The translations under genes and the position numbers were made by a program. Shown here one piece after another: positions 1 to 8,897 of a stretch of DNA of 64,000 nucleotides (the first letter of the stretch is position 1; each line of letters opens with the position of its first letter). A model generated the notes under the pieces. The model saw only the letters and a program-made list of their open reading frames with translations. It made no database searches and was not told the origin of the DNA. The DNA lies in the NCBI GenBank assembly GCA_028042835.1, contig JAOFOL010000001.1:62001-126000 (forward strand), read 5' to 3'. This stretch comes from Opitutales bacterium (GTDB taxonomy: Bacteria; Verrucomicrobiota; Verrucomicrobiia; Opitutales; Seribacteraceae).

Positions 1-60
1 TTCCAGTTTACCTCCAGGAGGGCTCCACAAACCTTGATTGGGAGTTTTTTTTCTTTGTAA
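1..60 (+). CDS. Possible 3' end of an upstream gene
   Basis: Frame 1 stays open from the first base to a TAA at 58-60 and would encode the last 19 residues of a protein that begins outside the window. The fragment is too short to identify or to distinguish from a chance open frame. Bases 61-192, between it and the next start, are A+T-rich with no structure I can name. Confidence 0.2.
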   Translation, partial: FQFTSRRAPQTLIGSFFSL

Positions 61-192
61 AAGTAATAGTCGGGAGCGTAAATCTTTTGCAAATAGAAGG
101 CAGGATATCTTAAAGTCCATGGCGATTTTGCTTGTTATTAGTTGGTAAGTTTAGAAATGATATGTTTGCTTAAAGTTAAACCCCCAATCGCA

Positions 193-867
193 ATGATAAG
201 AAAAAAACTCGTACAGGTAATATTTTTAACATTATCAATAGGTGCTTATTCCGCAACCGCTCAAGTTGATCAAATTGTAAAGTTAGCTAACAAGGTGGCT
301 ATTTCGAATGAGACAGATTCATGGATAAAGGTTTCGGTTCCGTTTAATATTATTACTCACCCAAGACTTGCCGAACTTAAAGGTTCTCGGCCAACATCTG
401 TTGAAGAAGCTTTTAATCCAGAGTTCCTCAATAGTCTTAAGGTAAAGTTATATATATGTTTCAGTAATGAGTTCAAAAAGAAAGCCTTGCGGAATAGTAA
501 ATTGATGGATTCGCAATTTTATCAATATTACAGTGCTGAAGTAGATTTTAAGGCGGTTAAAATTGAACGTACAACTAAATATGCAAATTTTATGTTCCCT
601 TCATCAGTTGCAGAAAAAGATGGGTTTGGTGGAAATTATGTCAATCCTGTTGGGTACGCTATCGAAATCATGGTTGAGGGAGTACCTGTGGAGATTTCAA
701 ATTCGATTATGTTCGATAAATACAGAGATGAAGCCACATTACAAAAGTTTAAGCAGCAGGCTGAACAAAAAAGTACGAATAGCGTGGGAGTGTTACTCCC
801 AGCTCATCACGTATTTCCATCCTACTTTCAAAGCGGGGCGTACCTTAAGCCTGCAGTAGCAGAATAA
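193..867 (+). CDS. Amuc_1102-like pilus-like secreted protein
   Basis: This gene encodes a 224-residue exported protein. I start it at the ATG at 193 and not at the in-frame ATG at 142, because the later start places a clean signal peptide at the N-terminus: positively charged residues 2-5, a hydrophobic core at 6-21 and a likely cleavage site after residue 23 (Ala-Thr-Ala). The mature part has no motif I recognise. Its identity rests on position: it is the first of five plus-strand genes whose order and sizes match Amuc_1102-1101-1100-1099-1098 of Akkermansia muciniphila, where the first gene is called a pilus-like protein. The next gene starts 16 bases downstream, so co-transcription is likely. 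The function in the complex is unknown; a periplasmic accessory role is inference. Confidence 0.65.
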   Translation: MIRKKLVQVIFLTLSIGAYSATAQVDQIVKLANKVAISNETDSWIKVSVPFNIITHPRLAELKGSRPTSVEEAFNPEFLNSLKVKLYICFSNEFKKKALRNSKLMDSQFYQYYSAEVDFKAVKIERTTKYANFMFPSSVAEKDGFGGNYVNPVGYAIEIMVEGVPVEISNSIMFDKYRDEATLQKFKQQAEQKSTNSVGVLLPAHHVFPSYFQSGAYLKPAVAE

Positions 868-883
868 TTTTGTTTCAACAGAA

Positions 884-2629
884 GTGGCACAAAAAGATGA
901 AATAATAATAAACTGTGGAAACTCTCATGTTTCTGCGAATGTTTTTTCTTTAAGCTCAGGCGGACTAACATTAAAAGCCTCAGGTTTAGAAACCCTGCAT
1001 CATGACTTAACCAAAGAAGAAGCATGGTTGGATTCTCTAGTTGAAGGCCTTGAAAAACTGGTTGCCAAAATGTCGCTTAAGGGAGAGGTAAGGTTTATTT
1101 TTCCGGGTAACTTATTATTAACCAAAACAATTAGAGTTCCCCATGTAGACCCAGAAAAGCAGCGAAAAATAGTAGCATTTGAATTGTCCCAAAAAATGCC
1201 ATTTCCGCTTTCAGATCTCATTTGGGATTATCAAATAATAGATGACGACGGGGTTGAGGAAGAAGTCTTAGCTTTTGCCGTAAAGCCAGAAGTAGCGGAA
1301 AGTTTTTCAGAAAAGATGGTTGGAATCGGGTTAATTCCGAAACAGATTACACCTGCGCAAGTATTGGATTATAGCGCAATAAGAGGACAACTTGGTGATG
1401 TGGATGATCAATCTGAAGTTCTAGCGATTAATATAGGTGCGAAGTCTACAAATCTACTATTTATAAGCCCAACCGGGTTTTTAATAAGGACGATTAATAT
1501 AGGTGGAAATGCGCTTTCGCAAAACATATCAGACGCTCTTGGTATAACTTTTGAAAAATCAGAAAAATTAAAAAAAGGTTATTTTTCGCAGGAGATATCA
1601 TTAACTGAAGATGATCCTTCGGTTGGAGTTATCCAAAACGCAAGTAATCAATTCTTAGCAAGAGCCAGCCAAGAAATTACTCGCTCCATAGTAACTTATA
1701 AAAGATTAAAGAAAGGTAAATCTCCACAAAAAATATACCTTACTGGAAGGGGTGCTCTATTACCTAATCTCCCTCAATATTTATTAGAAAGCCAACAACT
1801 TCAGGTTGAATACTTTGACCCTCTTTTGAGTATTAGTGTTGGGGATGCGGTTAAGGAGAAAGTTAAACCATTGCTTCCCTTCATGACGAGTGAGGCGGTT
1901 GGACTTGCCCGGGCATCCTTCAATTCTACTAGTGAAAACTTGTCCTCAACTATCAATTTATTACCTTCATCTAAACTTAAATCATTAGGTTTAAAGCAAA
2001 AACTTCCGATTTTAGTTCTCGCTGCATTTCTTTTTAGCATCCTTCCACTCGCTTCAATTATTAATGATAATAATTTTCAATCTTCAGTCGTTACTCAAAA
2101 GGCAGACCTAGAAGATGAAATAGCAGATTTGGACGATGATCTCACAAAACTTAAAGTTCTGCATGACGAATTATTATTTTCTCAGGATTTAGTATCTAAA
2201 ATTATCTCATCTCAAATACCTTTTACTGAGCAATTTAAGACATCATGGATAATTCAAGATATAATTAATTTCATACAAGGAATTATGTCTCAGCAAGATA
2301 TTGGTGATATTTGGTTGGATACATTTAGTTTAAAAAAATCTTCCTCAAATAATCCCTACTCTAAAACAAAGCCCGACCTTCACGATTTTACTCTAACAAT
2401 AACAGGCCGTTATTTAGTAAGGGCAGATTCGGATATAAAAAAAGAGTCCGTACGTGATAATCTTATAGAATTAGATCGTGCAAAAAAAGAAAATTTGACC
2501 GCCTATCTTAATAATATACCATACATTTATAAAATACATCAGAAAACATTCTCTATTGAGGGTAAGGGCGATCTTTTTAGAAGAAATTTTTCTCATTTTG
2601 AGTATATAATTTATCTTAATGTCAAATGA
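884..2629 (+). CDS. pilM: PilM-like actin-fold protein fused to a PilN-like segment (Amuc_1101 type)
   Basis: The 581-residue product starts at a GTG. Residues 1 to about 350 resemble PilM, the cytoplasmic actin-like ATPase that docks PilN on the inner face of the membrane; a nucleotide-fold-like segment (Ile-Asn-Ile-Gly-Ala-Lys) lies near residue 187. A single membrane span follows at about 374-393, then a charged coiled coil near 403-430 and a mixed periplasmic-type domain to the end. Classic PilM is about 350 residues and has no membrane span, while PilN has exactly one span followed by a coiled coil and a ferredoxin-like domain. This gene therefore looks like PilM and PilN in one chain. 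It overlaps the next gene by four bases (ATGA at 2626-2629), suggesting coupled translation. The PilM assignment is fairly sure; the PilN assignment is from architecture only. Confidence 0.75.
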   Translation: MAQKDEIIINCGNSHVSANVFSLSSGGLTLKASGLETLHHDLTKEEAWLDSLVEGLEKLVAKMSLKGEVRFIFPGNLLLTKTIRVPHVDPEKQRKIVAFELSQKMPFPLSDLIWDYQIIDDDGVEEEVLAFAVKPEVAESFSEKMVGIGLIPKQITPAQVLDYSAIRGQLGDVDDQSEVLAINIGAKSTNLLFISPTGFLIRTINIGGNALSQNISDALGITFEKSEKLKKGYFSQEISLTEDDPSVGVIQNASNQFLARASQEITRSIVTYKRLKKGKSPQKIYLTGRGALLPNLPQYLLESQQLQVEYFDPLLSISVGDAVKEKVKPLLPFMTSEAVGLARASFNSTSENLSSTINLLPSSKLKSLGLKQKLPILVLAAFLFSILPLASIINDNNFQSSVVTQKADLEDEIADLDDDLTKLKVLHDELLFSQDLVSKIISSQIPFTEQFKTSWIIQDIINFIQGIMSQQDIGDIWLDTFSLKKSSSNNPYSKTKPDLHDFTLTITGRYLVRADSDIKKESVRDNLIELDRAKKENLTAYLNNIPYIYKIHQKTFSIEGKGDLFRRNFSHFEYIIYLNVK

Positions 2630-3756
2630 AGTCTTTTTTTAAACAGAATCTTCTTTATATACTTCTTTTCTTTGGTGCATCGACTATTTTTATAGTATTG
2701 TTAACACTTTCTTTTTCCTACTCGGAAGCTACGGAAGAATTAATTTCTGATATAAAAAGTTTACATGCAGAAAAAGATGATTTAACAACCAATATTTCCT
2801 CTTTTGGCCATATTGAGATTGATCACGAAGCATCTAGTCGTGATCTATCCAAACTTGCATCAAAAGAAAAGGATTTATTAAACTTTCTGAATTACTTGGT
2901 AAACGCAAAAGAAAATGTTTCATCAAAATGGGATTCTAAGAGTGCAGAATCAGTAAACGCTTCCTTAACAAGGCTTTTTTCACGACTGAGAAAAAAATGC
3001 AAGGATTCTAATATTATATTACCTAGTGATTTGTCACAAGTCTCTGATTCCTCCCCTTTTTCTAGTTCTGGAACTGGTAGCAAGGACAGTGCATTTGGTT
3101 TTTCCTTTTCAGCATATGACGGGTTTTGGCCTAGTTTTTCTGCCAACGAAGCTCGTCAAATTGGAGTGCAATCGGAAATTGTCAAAAGTCTTGTCGATGC
3201 GATCACGCTTTCTTCTGATGGAAATCATTCCATCGAAATTTTATCCCTTCAGAGAGAAAATGTTGGAGATATTGACAAAGCCAATATTGGGTTAGATCTG
3301 ATAGATCTTAGTGGTCTAGAAACAATTTTATTAAGACAAGTAGATGGTGTAGAAAGTTATGTGTTTCGTATTACTGTAAAAATTCAAACTTTTTCCCTTA
3401 GAAAATTTATTAATAAACTTCGTCCACCATTCCTGCTTCGCGAAGTCTCGATATCCCCTGTTGAAGATACAGCCTCTTCCTCTTCATCCGCTGACAATTC
3501 TTTCGAATTAGACCCTTTTAATACCGATCCAGTAAAAGAAGAAAAATTTATTCCCATTGTCAGTAAAGTTGACTCTAAGGTAGACGTAGTTGTTGAGTAC
3601 ATAGTTGATGCCGATAGGAACTTGGAGAATATTTATGAAAATCTGAAGTCTTCTTCAGATTCACATTCCGAAATATGCATTCAATGGTTAGAAAAATCAG
3701 GTAACAAGATTCTAGCCGACAAAGCCAAGAAATTTTTAGATGAAGATAATCGGTAA
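2626..3756 (+). CDS. Amuc_1100-like membrane-anchored pilus-like protein
   Basis: The 376-residue protein has one N-terminal membrane span (about residues 9-30) followed by a coiled-coil stretch to about residue 70 and a Ser-rich, acidic periplasmic domain. This layout resembles PilO-type alignment proteins of type IV pilus and type II secretion systems. By gene order it corresponds to Amuc_1100 of Akkermansia, a protein of 317 residues known for signalling through TLR2. This copy is about 60 residues longer, including Ser-rich insertions near residues 140-155 and 280-290. Translation is probably coupled to the PilM-like gene through the ATGA overlap, and its 3' end overlaps the next gene by 17 bases. 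Activity on host receptors cannot be inferred from the sequence. Confidence 0.7.
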   Translation: MKSFFKQNLLYILLFFGASTIFIVLLTLSFSYSEATEELISDIKSLHAEKDDLTTNISSFGHIEIDHEASSRDLSKLASKEKDLLNFLNYLVNAKENVSSKWDSKSAESVNASLTRLFSRLRKKCKDSNIILPSDLSQVSDSSPFSSSGTGSKDSAFGFSFSAYDGFWPSFSANEARQIGVQSEIVKSLVDAITLSSDGNHSIEILSLQRENVGDIDKANIGLDLIDLSGLETILLRQVDGVESYVFRITVKIQTFSLRKFINKLRPPFLLREVSISPVEDTASSSSSADNSFELDPFNTDPVKEEKFIPIVSKVDSKVDVVVEYIVDADRNLENIYENLKSSSDSHSEICIQWLEKSGNKILADKAKKFLDEDNR

Positions 3757-5011
3757 ATTTTACGATAAGATTTCTTTAGTAGTTGTTTTTATTACTGTAA
3801 CTACTGTTTACATATTTGAATTTTTAGGTGAGCAAGAAAACATAAGCACTTCAAATTTCGGTTTAAGTTCCCACTCATGGGATAGAGAATCAAGTGGTAT
3901 TATTTTTAAAACTGATATTCCTAATCAACTCATGCCAGGTGAGCATATATATTTCCATCACGAGGATTTAAATTTCACAAAAGCAGAGATATCCGAAATA
4001 AACTTTAAAAGAAGAGACGATATTTCAATACAACTTAATTCTGGTGATCAAATAAGTGGTAGGGTAAAGCAAAAAGAGGGTCTCGTATTTACTAAGAAAT
4101 GGAAATCCGTGAACAGTCCAGTTTTGATTGATGTAGATGGTAAAACAAAACCAGTTCAAATGAGGACAATATCCAAGATCAAAGGTAATCCGGAGTATGT
4201 CTTGGATGAGCAGGTGGACTTAACTCAGATAGAAGACATGCAACCTTTCTTTTATCAAAGAATTCCTTCAAGTAATTTTGTATACGAATCCACTAAAAGA
4301 CCTCAATGGATGAATATTGATACTGATAGGAATGAATCTATATTTGATCTTTTCACCCCCCCTCTCATATATTTAATTGAGGGTAAATTAACAACCACTT
4401 TACCTGATGCACCTATTGAGGAAGAAGAAAAAGAACCTTTTGGAGCCACTATTACCAGTTTTGAAAAAATACCTTACAGGTTTCGTTTATCAAGTTGGAT
4501 TGGTGACTCACCCTACATTGAAGATACAGAGCAAACAAAAAAGTCCGGTCGTGTTGTAAGAAATAGATTACAAGTTAATGGCGTTTATGAGTTAATTGAA
4601 GATCCTAAACCAGGTAGGCCATCATTAGTAAAAGTGGATGAAAATAGTTCGAAAAAGAGATTAACTCTCAAATATTTCACCGTTCAGAATATCAATCAAA
4701 AAAATGGTGGTGTTAAACCGGTCGGCCGAGCATTACTTGAAGACCACTTAATCGGTAAAAAGTCTTTTGAAGTAAACAGTCTTATGGACAATGTTTTTCT
4801 TGGACAGTTCAAAATCGGATTATCATTTAAAATTAAAAAAGAAGATTCAATGGAAGTTTTTATTTCAGATTCTGACGGTGGGAAAGAAATCGAATATAAT
4901 GGAAGAAAATATTTAGTAAGAAGTTTGGACGGTGAAAAGAAATCCGTCGTATTGCGAAAGATTTCTTCAATTCCAAGCCAATCTGAAGATTTAGAATTGA
5001 TTTCACCTTAA
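3740..5011 (+). CDS. Amuc_1099-like pilus-like system protein
   Basis: The 423-residue protein has a single N-terminal membrane span (about residues 10-29) and a mainly beta-strand-rich, Lys/Glu-rich remainder, so it is probably anchored in the inner membrane with a periplasmic domain. It has no catalytic motif I can recognise. Its start lies 17 bases inside the preceding gene. Gene order identifies it with Amuc_1099, one of the components that accompany the PilQ-like secretin in Akkermansia. The beta-rich domain between the inner-membrane proteins and the secretin suggests a PilP/GspC-like connector, which is inference. About 86 bases separate it from the secretin gene. Confidence 0.65.
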   Translation: MKIIGKFYDKISLVVVFITVTTVYIFEFLGEQENISTSNFGLSSHSWDRESSGIIFKTDIPNQLMPGEHIYFHHEDLNFTKAEISEINFKRRDDISIQLNSGDQISGRVKQKEGLVFTKKWKSVNSPVLIDVDGKTKPVQMRTISKIKGNPEYVLDEQVDLTQIEDMQPFFYQRIPSSNFVYESTKRPQWMNIDTDRNESIFDLFTPPLIYLIEGKLTTTLPDAPIEEEEKEPFGATITSFEKIPYRFRLSSWIGDSPYIEDTEQTKKSGRVVRNRLQVNGVYELIEDPKPGRPSLVKVDENSSKKRLTLKYFTVQNINQKNGGVKPVGRALLEDHLIGKKSFEVNSLMDNVFLGQFKIGLSFKIKKEDSMEVFISDSDGGKEIEYNGRKYLVRSLDGEKKSVVLRKISSIPSQSEDLELISP

Positions 5012-5097
5012 ATTTTCTAAGTTGACCATCGCTTAAGTTTCATTGAAAAGATTAAATAGCCAAGTCTTGATAAATCTGCCCCAATTTTCTTAGTCAA

Positions 5098-8000
5098 ATG
5101 TTTAACGGTTATTTCCTGATTTTTTTACACATCACGGTCGCTACATGCTCTGTTTTTGGGCAGGAAGGTTTAATCGGTTCCGGAGGCGGAATTCAAGTGC
5201 CTCAACAAACACCACCTCCCAATGCAAAAGAGGATAGTGAGAATTACAAATTCAATGATACCACCAATTTGGTAGGTTTACTTTCCAGTATTCGTAAACT
5301 CGTAGCCAAAGAAGATTTCAACAAAGCACAAGAGATGGCAAAAGCCGCTCTTGAAGGAATTAATCAAACTGAACAAAATAAATTTTATTTAAGACAAATT
5401 CGAAAGGAAGAAACTAAAATTTATTATGAGCAAGCTAAATTAGCTATGTCTCGTGAAGAATATTCTTTGGCAAGCAGATTACTGGAAAAATATCGCGAAA
5501 ATGTAGCATCTGAACTTTCTGAGCGAAAAATTCAAAGAGAAGTAGTACTCTCCAAAGACGGACCCAGGGATGCTACATTGGTAGGAAAGTTAGTAGAGGA
5601 ACTAGATAAAGCCAAGAAGGACCTTTCTGAAATCAGGGCCAAAACTGGCTTGCCAGATGACGATGCAAAGCCAGACCTTGAGAGACTAATGGAGGAGGAG
5701 AAATCCAAAATTTCTTCCACATCAAGAAATGCAGAGAGGTTGCTTCTTAAAGCACGTAGAGACAGTGCACAGGGAAAATACGATCTAGCGATTCAACAAA
5801 TTGATGAAGCATTATCTATTCTACCTGCCAACACCTCAACCATTGCTCTGGTAAGTGATCTATTTCAGGCAAAGCAACAAGTAATTTGGTATCAAATGGG
5901 TGAGGCGATGCTTAAGGGAAAAGTCCCTGATGTGCAGCAGTTGGTTCTCGATTACAAAAAAATAGAAGAATCTCGAAGGAATGCAGAGACTGAAACCCTT
6001 GGCGAGGGTGATGAAATAAACTTCGATGAAGAAATGCAAAAAGCCCAGGCTAAAAATATTGAACAAGCAGTACTAGCTGAAGAGATGCTAGATGATGCTA
6101 AGAAGGAAATAAAAAATAGAGAGTATACGAATGCAGATGGTATACTTTATAAAATAAAAAATTTCTTAGAACCTAGTACGATGACATGGCCAATTATTTT
6201 AGAGGCTTCTCTTTTGAAAAATCGTATTCATTTAGAAAAAGCAGAAGATGCTCGGAAAAATAAAGACTGGGAGACCGCAAAGAAGCATCTGGAAGACTTT
6301 AAAACGGGTTTTTATCAGGATCGGGATTTACAGGGTGATACATTATCATTTGGAAGGCCTGGGCTTAAAAGTTCGAGAGGAGAGGACGCGGTTGAAAAAG
6401 AACTGGGTTTAGCTGAAAAAATGGATAATAGAATCAAAGATGATCAGCGGGATCCATATAAAAGAGACATAACTGAATACACACCTGACTGGAGAGATAC
6501 CCGTACCGAACTTAACGATTATTTGATGCGGGCAAAAGTTCAATTTATTAATGGGGATTTAACGGGTGCCACTGAAACTTACCGAGCCATCGAAACCCGA
6601 TTTTCTGATAATTTGGAAGCTAAAAATATGCTCAAGCGAATATCCATGGTGAGGCAGCAGGAAAGTTATCTCGGATATCTCAAAACGAGGCAGGAAATGC
6701 TCGAAGAAATTGAGCGCGAGTGGGAAAGGCCCAAAGTGTTTGACCGACAAATTGAAGATGTACAGGAAGCTCGTGATGAGACTTCAGTTTTGGAAAGTAA
6801 ACTATCTTTAATTAAGATCCCTGAGGTTCCTTTCTTCGAGTCCCCATTGGACGAAGCTATGCAGGAACTGATGCGACAATCTAAGCAATTCGACCTCACA
6901 GAGAAAGATCCGTCCAAGAAAGGCGTTCAAATCATTGTTAAGAGGCCACCAGAAGGTGAGCCTTTTCCATTAGTCACAATTACTCTCAATAGTATGGAGC
7001 TTGGAAAGATGATTCAATGGCTTACGGAAATGGTAGAGTGGACTTATGATATTCGTGCAGACGCTGTGGTTATTTCTAAAACTGGGGGAAGTTTTAAAGG
7101 GCGACCTCTCGAAACTGAATTTTATGAAGTCACTCAGGGTACTATAAATCGCATGACAGGTGGAGGCGGTGGAGGCATGGGTGGTGCCGCGGCCGATCCA
7201 TTCGCACCCCCACCCGCCGGAGGCGGAGGAGGAGGAGATGATACAGGTCTAAAAATAAAAGCCTTTTTAGAAGGTGCAGGAATACCTTTTGATGACGGCA
7301 AGGGGCATAAATTTGTATTTGATGGTTTTCAAATGATTGTAACACACGACCGTAGGTCACTCGATTTGATAGAACGTATCCTTGCAAAGTTAGACCAGGA
7401 TTCAAGTCGCCAAGTAGAAATAGAAACAAAATTCCTAGAAGTACAGGAAGGTGCGCTGGATGAGATCACATTTGACTGGAAGTATAGTTTTGATAACCCG
7501 GTACCTGAGGTTGACCCCACCACGGGCATGCCAGTCTTGGATTCGCGTGGACGCCCAAAGGCAGTTTATGAAAAATCTATGGGTGGAAATACTCGAACCT
7601 TGGCCGAAGCGCATTCTCCTAGTGGAATTGCCAGGGATATCACTATAAGTTATCCGGATAATCCAGACGCCGACCGCATAATTGCAAACCCAACGCCAAT
7701 TTTACCAGGAAAGATTGGTATCGGTTCAGGAGTGTCACCCCTATTAGATGTACAGAAAAATTTTAATGGTCTTTCAGTAGGAGGACAATCTATTTTACCT
7801 GCATTTCAGGCAGGAATTTTAATTAATGCACTTAAACGAAAGCAGGGAACCGATCTTCTTAGTGCACCGCGCGTAACAGTAATGGATGGTCAATTAGCAA
7901 CCATTACCGTTGCTCAAGAGTTTATATATCCAACCGACTATCAACCAGCCCAGGCACCTGGAGCCGGTGGAGGCGGTGGAGGTGGTGCGGGCGGTTTAGG

Positions 8001-8616
8001 AGGAGGTGTTGGTGGAGGTATTACTATACAGTCAGCAACTCCATCATTTGATACGGTTGCACCTGAAGACGAAAACCCAGGTTTTCGGGAAGTTGGTGTT
8101 GTGCTTGAGGTAACTCCAACCATTGAAAAATATAACTCCATTAATTTAGATTTAAAACCAAAAGTTACTGAGTTTGACGGTTTTGTTGAATACGGCGGTC
8201 CTTCTGGAACCATCGGTACTGGTTTTTCAACGGCCACAGTTTTAGCTCCTTCTGGTATTTTGATGCCAATTTTTTCGGTAAGAAAAGTAACAACTCAGGT
8301 TACTATTTTTGATGGTGCCACCGTCATCATCGGTGGTTTAACCAGGGAAGAAGTCAAGACAGTGAACGATAAAGTTCCAGTTCTTGGAAACATACCATTA
8401 ATCGGGAGGCTCTTTCAATCCTCCGCAGAAAGTTACCATAAGCGAAACCTTTTAATTTTTGTCAGTGCGAGCATAGTTTCGCGTGGAGGTTCTCCGGTTC
8501 GCGAAACCATCCAAAATATCAGCCCACAATCAATATTCAAAGACCCTGTTATTCTGACGCCCACAGGAACGATTCGTAGGAATTTTAAAGAAGGGGATGG
8601 GGGGATTGCTGAATAA
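5098..8616 (+). CDS. Large secretin, PilQ/GspD type (Amuc_1098 family outer-membrane protein)
   Basis: The 1172-residue protein has a signal peptide (about residues 1-21) and forms the outer-membrane ring of the pilus-like machine. Residues 55-560 are helical, charged and TPR-like, far longer than the N-domains of ordinary PilQ. Residues 600-690 and 710-800 look like secretin N-domains, and about 850-1150 is the secretin barrel, with the family signature Val-Leu-Gly-Asn-Ile-Pro-Leu-Ile-Gly-Arg-Leu-Phe near residues 1095-1106. Two very glycine-rich loops interrupt it, one near residues 688-714 and one near 955-975, the second inside the barrel region. The length and helical N-terminus match the Amuc_1098 family. 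The gene ends the five-gene cluster; 281 bases separate it from the giant gene downstream on the same strand. Confidence 0.9.
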   Translation: MFNGYFLIFLHITVATCSVFGQEGLIGSGGGIQVPQQTPPPNAKEDSENYKFNDTTNLVGLLSSIRKLVAKEDFNKAQEMAKAALEGINQTEQNKFYLRQIRKEETKIYYEQAKLAMSREEYSLASRLLEKYRENVASELSERKIQREVVLSKDGPRDATLVGKLVEELDKAKKDLSEIRAKTGLPDDDAKPDLERLMEEEKSKISSTSRNAERLLLKARRDSAQGKYDLAIQQIDEALSILPANTSTIALVSDLFQAKQQVIWYQMGEAMLKGKVPDVQQLVLDYKKIEESRRNAETETLGEGDEINFDEEMQKAQAKNIEQAVLAEEMLDDAKKEIKNREYTNADGILYKIKNFLEPSTMTWPIILEASLLKNRIHLEKAEDARKNKDWETAKKHLEDFKTGFYQDRDLQGDTLSFGRPGLKSSRGEDAVEKELGLAEKMDNRIKDDQRDPYKRDITEYTPDWRDTRTELNDYLMRAKVQFINGDLTGATETYRAIETRFSDNLEAKNMLKRISMVRQQESYLGYLKTRQEMLEEIEREWERPKVFDRQIEDVQEARDETSVLESKLSLIKIPEVPFFESPLDEAMQELMRQSKQFDLTEKDPSKKGVQIIVKRPPEGEPFPLVTITLNSMELGKMIQWLTEMVEWTYDIRADAVVISKTGGSFKGRPLETEFYEVTQGTINRMTGGGGGGMGGAAADPFAPPPAGGGGGGDDTGLKIKAFLEGAGIPFDDGKGHKFVFDGFQMIVTHDRRSLDLIERILAKLDQDSSRQVEIETKFLEVQEGALDEITFDWKYSFDNPVPEVDPTTGMPVLDSRGRPKAVYEKSMGGNTRTLAEAHSPSGIARDITISYPDNPDADRIIANPTPILPGKIGIGSGVSPLLDVQKNFNGLSVGGQSILPAFQAGILINALKRKQGTDLLSAPRVTVMDGQLATITVAQEFIYPTDYQPAQAPGAGGGGGGGAGGLGGGVGGGITIQSATPSFDTVAPEDENPGFREVGVVLEVTPTIEKYNSINLDLKPKVTEFDGFVEYGGPSGTIGTGFSTATVLAPSGILMPIFSVRKVTTQVTIFDGATVIIGGLTREEVKTVNDKVPVLGNIPLIGRLFQSSAESYHKRNLLIFVSASIVSRGGSPVRETIQNISPQSIFKDPVILTPTGTIRRNFKEGDGGIAE

Positions 8617-8897
8617 TCTGAAAATTTTATTTATTCAGGCGTAAGATTCAGTTTAACAAGACATTTATTAATATGGAAAAGTTCATTTCAATTCCATGTT
8701 TTCTGAATTTGTCAGGATTCATTTTCCTTGAGGGTTTATTAATTAAATCCTTCCTTCAAAATGTAACACTCTCCAGCCTTTTGAATTCTCTATGACTACT
8801 ATCTGCAGTTATCTAATTTTAATTTCTTTTTGTATACCAAATATGTAAATAATTCCTAGCTTTTAAGAGTAATAAACACTATATTATATAGACCCTA
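8617..8897 (+). promoter_or_regulatory. Spacer between the secretin gene and the giant-gene operon
   Basis: This 281-base A+T-rich spacer is the longest gene-free stretch in the window. It is the natural place for the promoter of the giant-gene operon. A TATATTATATA run at about 8880-8890 could hold a -10 element, but I see no convincing partner -35 box, no strong terminator hairpin behind the secretin stop and no ribosome binding site before the ATG at 8898. Read-through from the secretin cluster is not excluded. Confidence 0.3.

Noticed and set aside
563-859. A 98-codon open frame within the Amuc_1102-like gene
   Set aside because: It overlaps a better frame with a signal peptide and conserved gene order, and its translation has no recognisable features.
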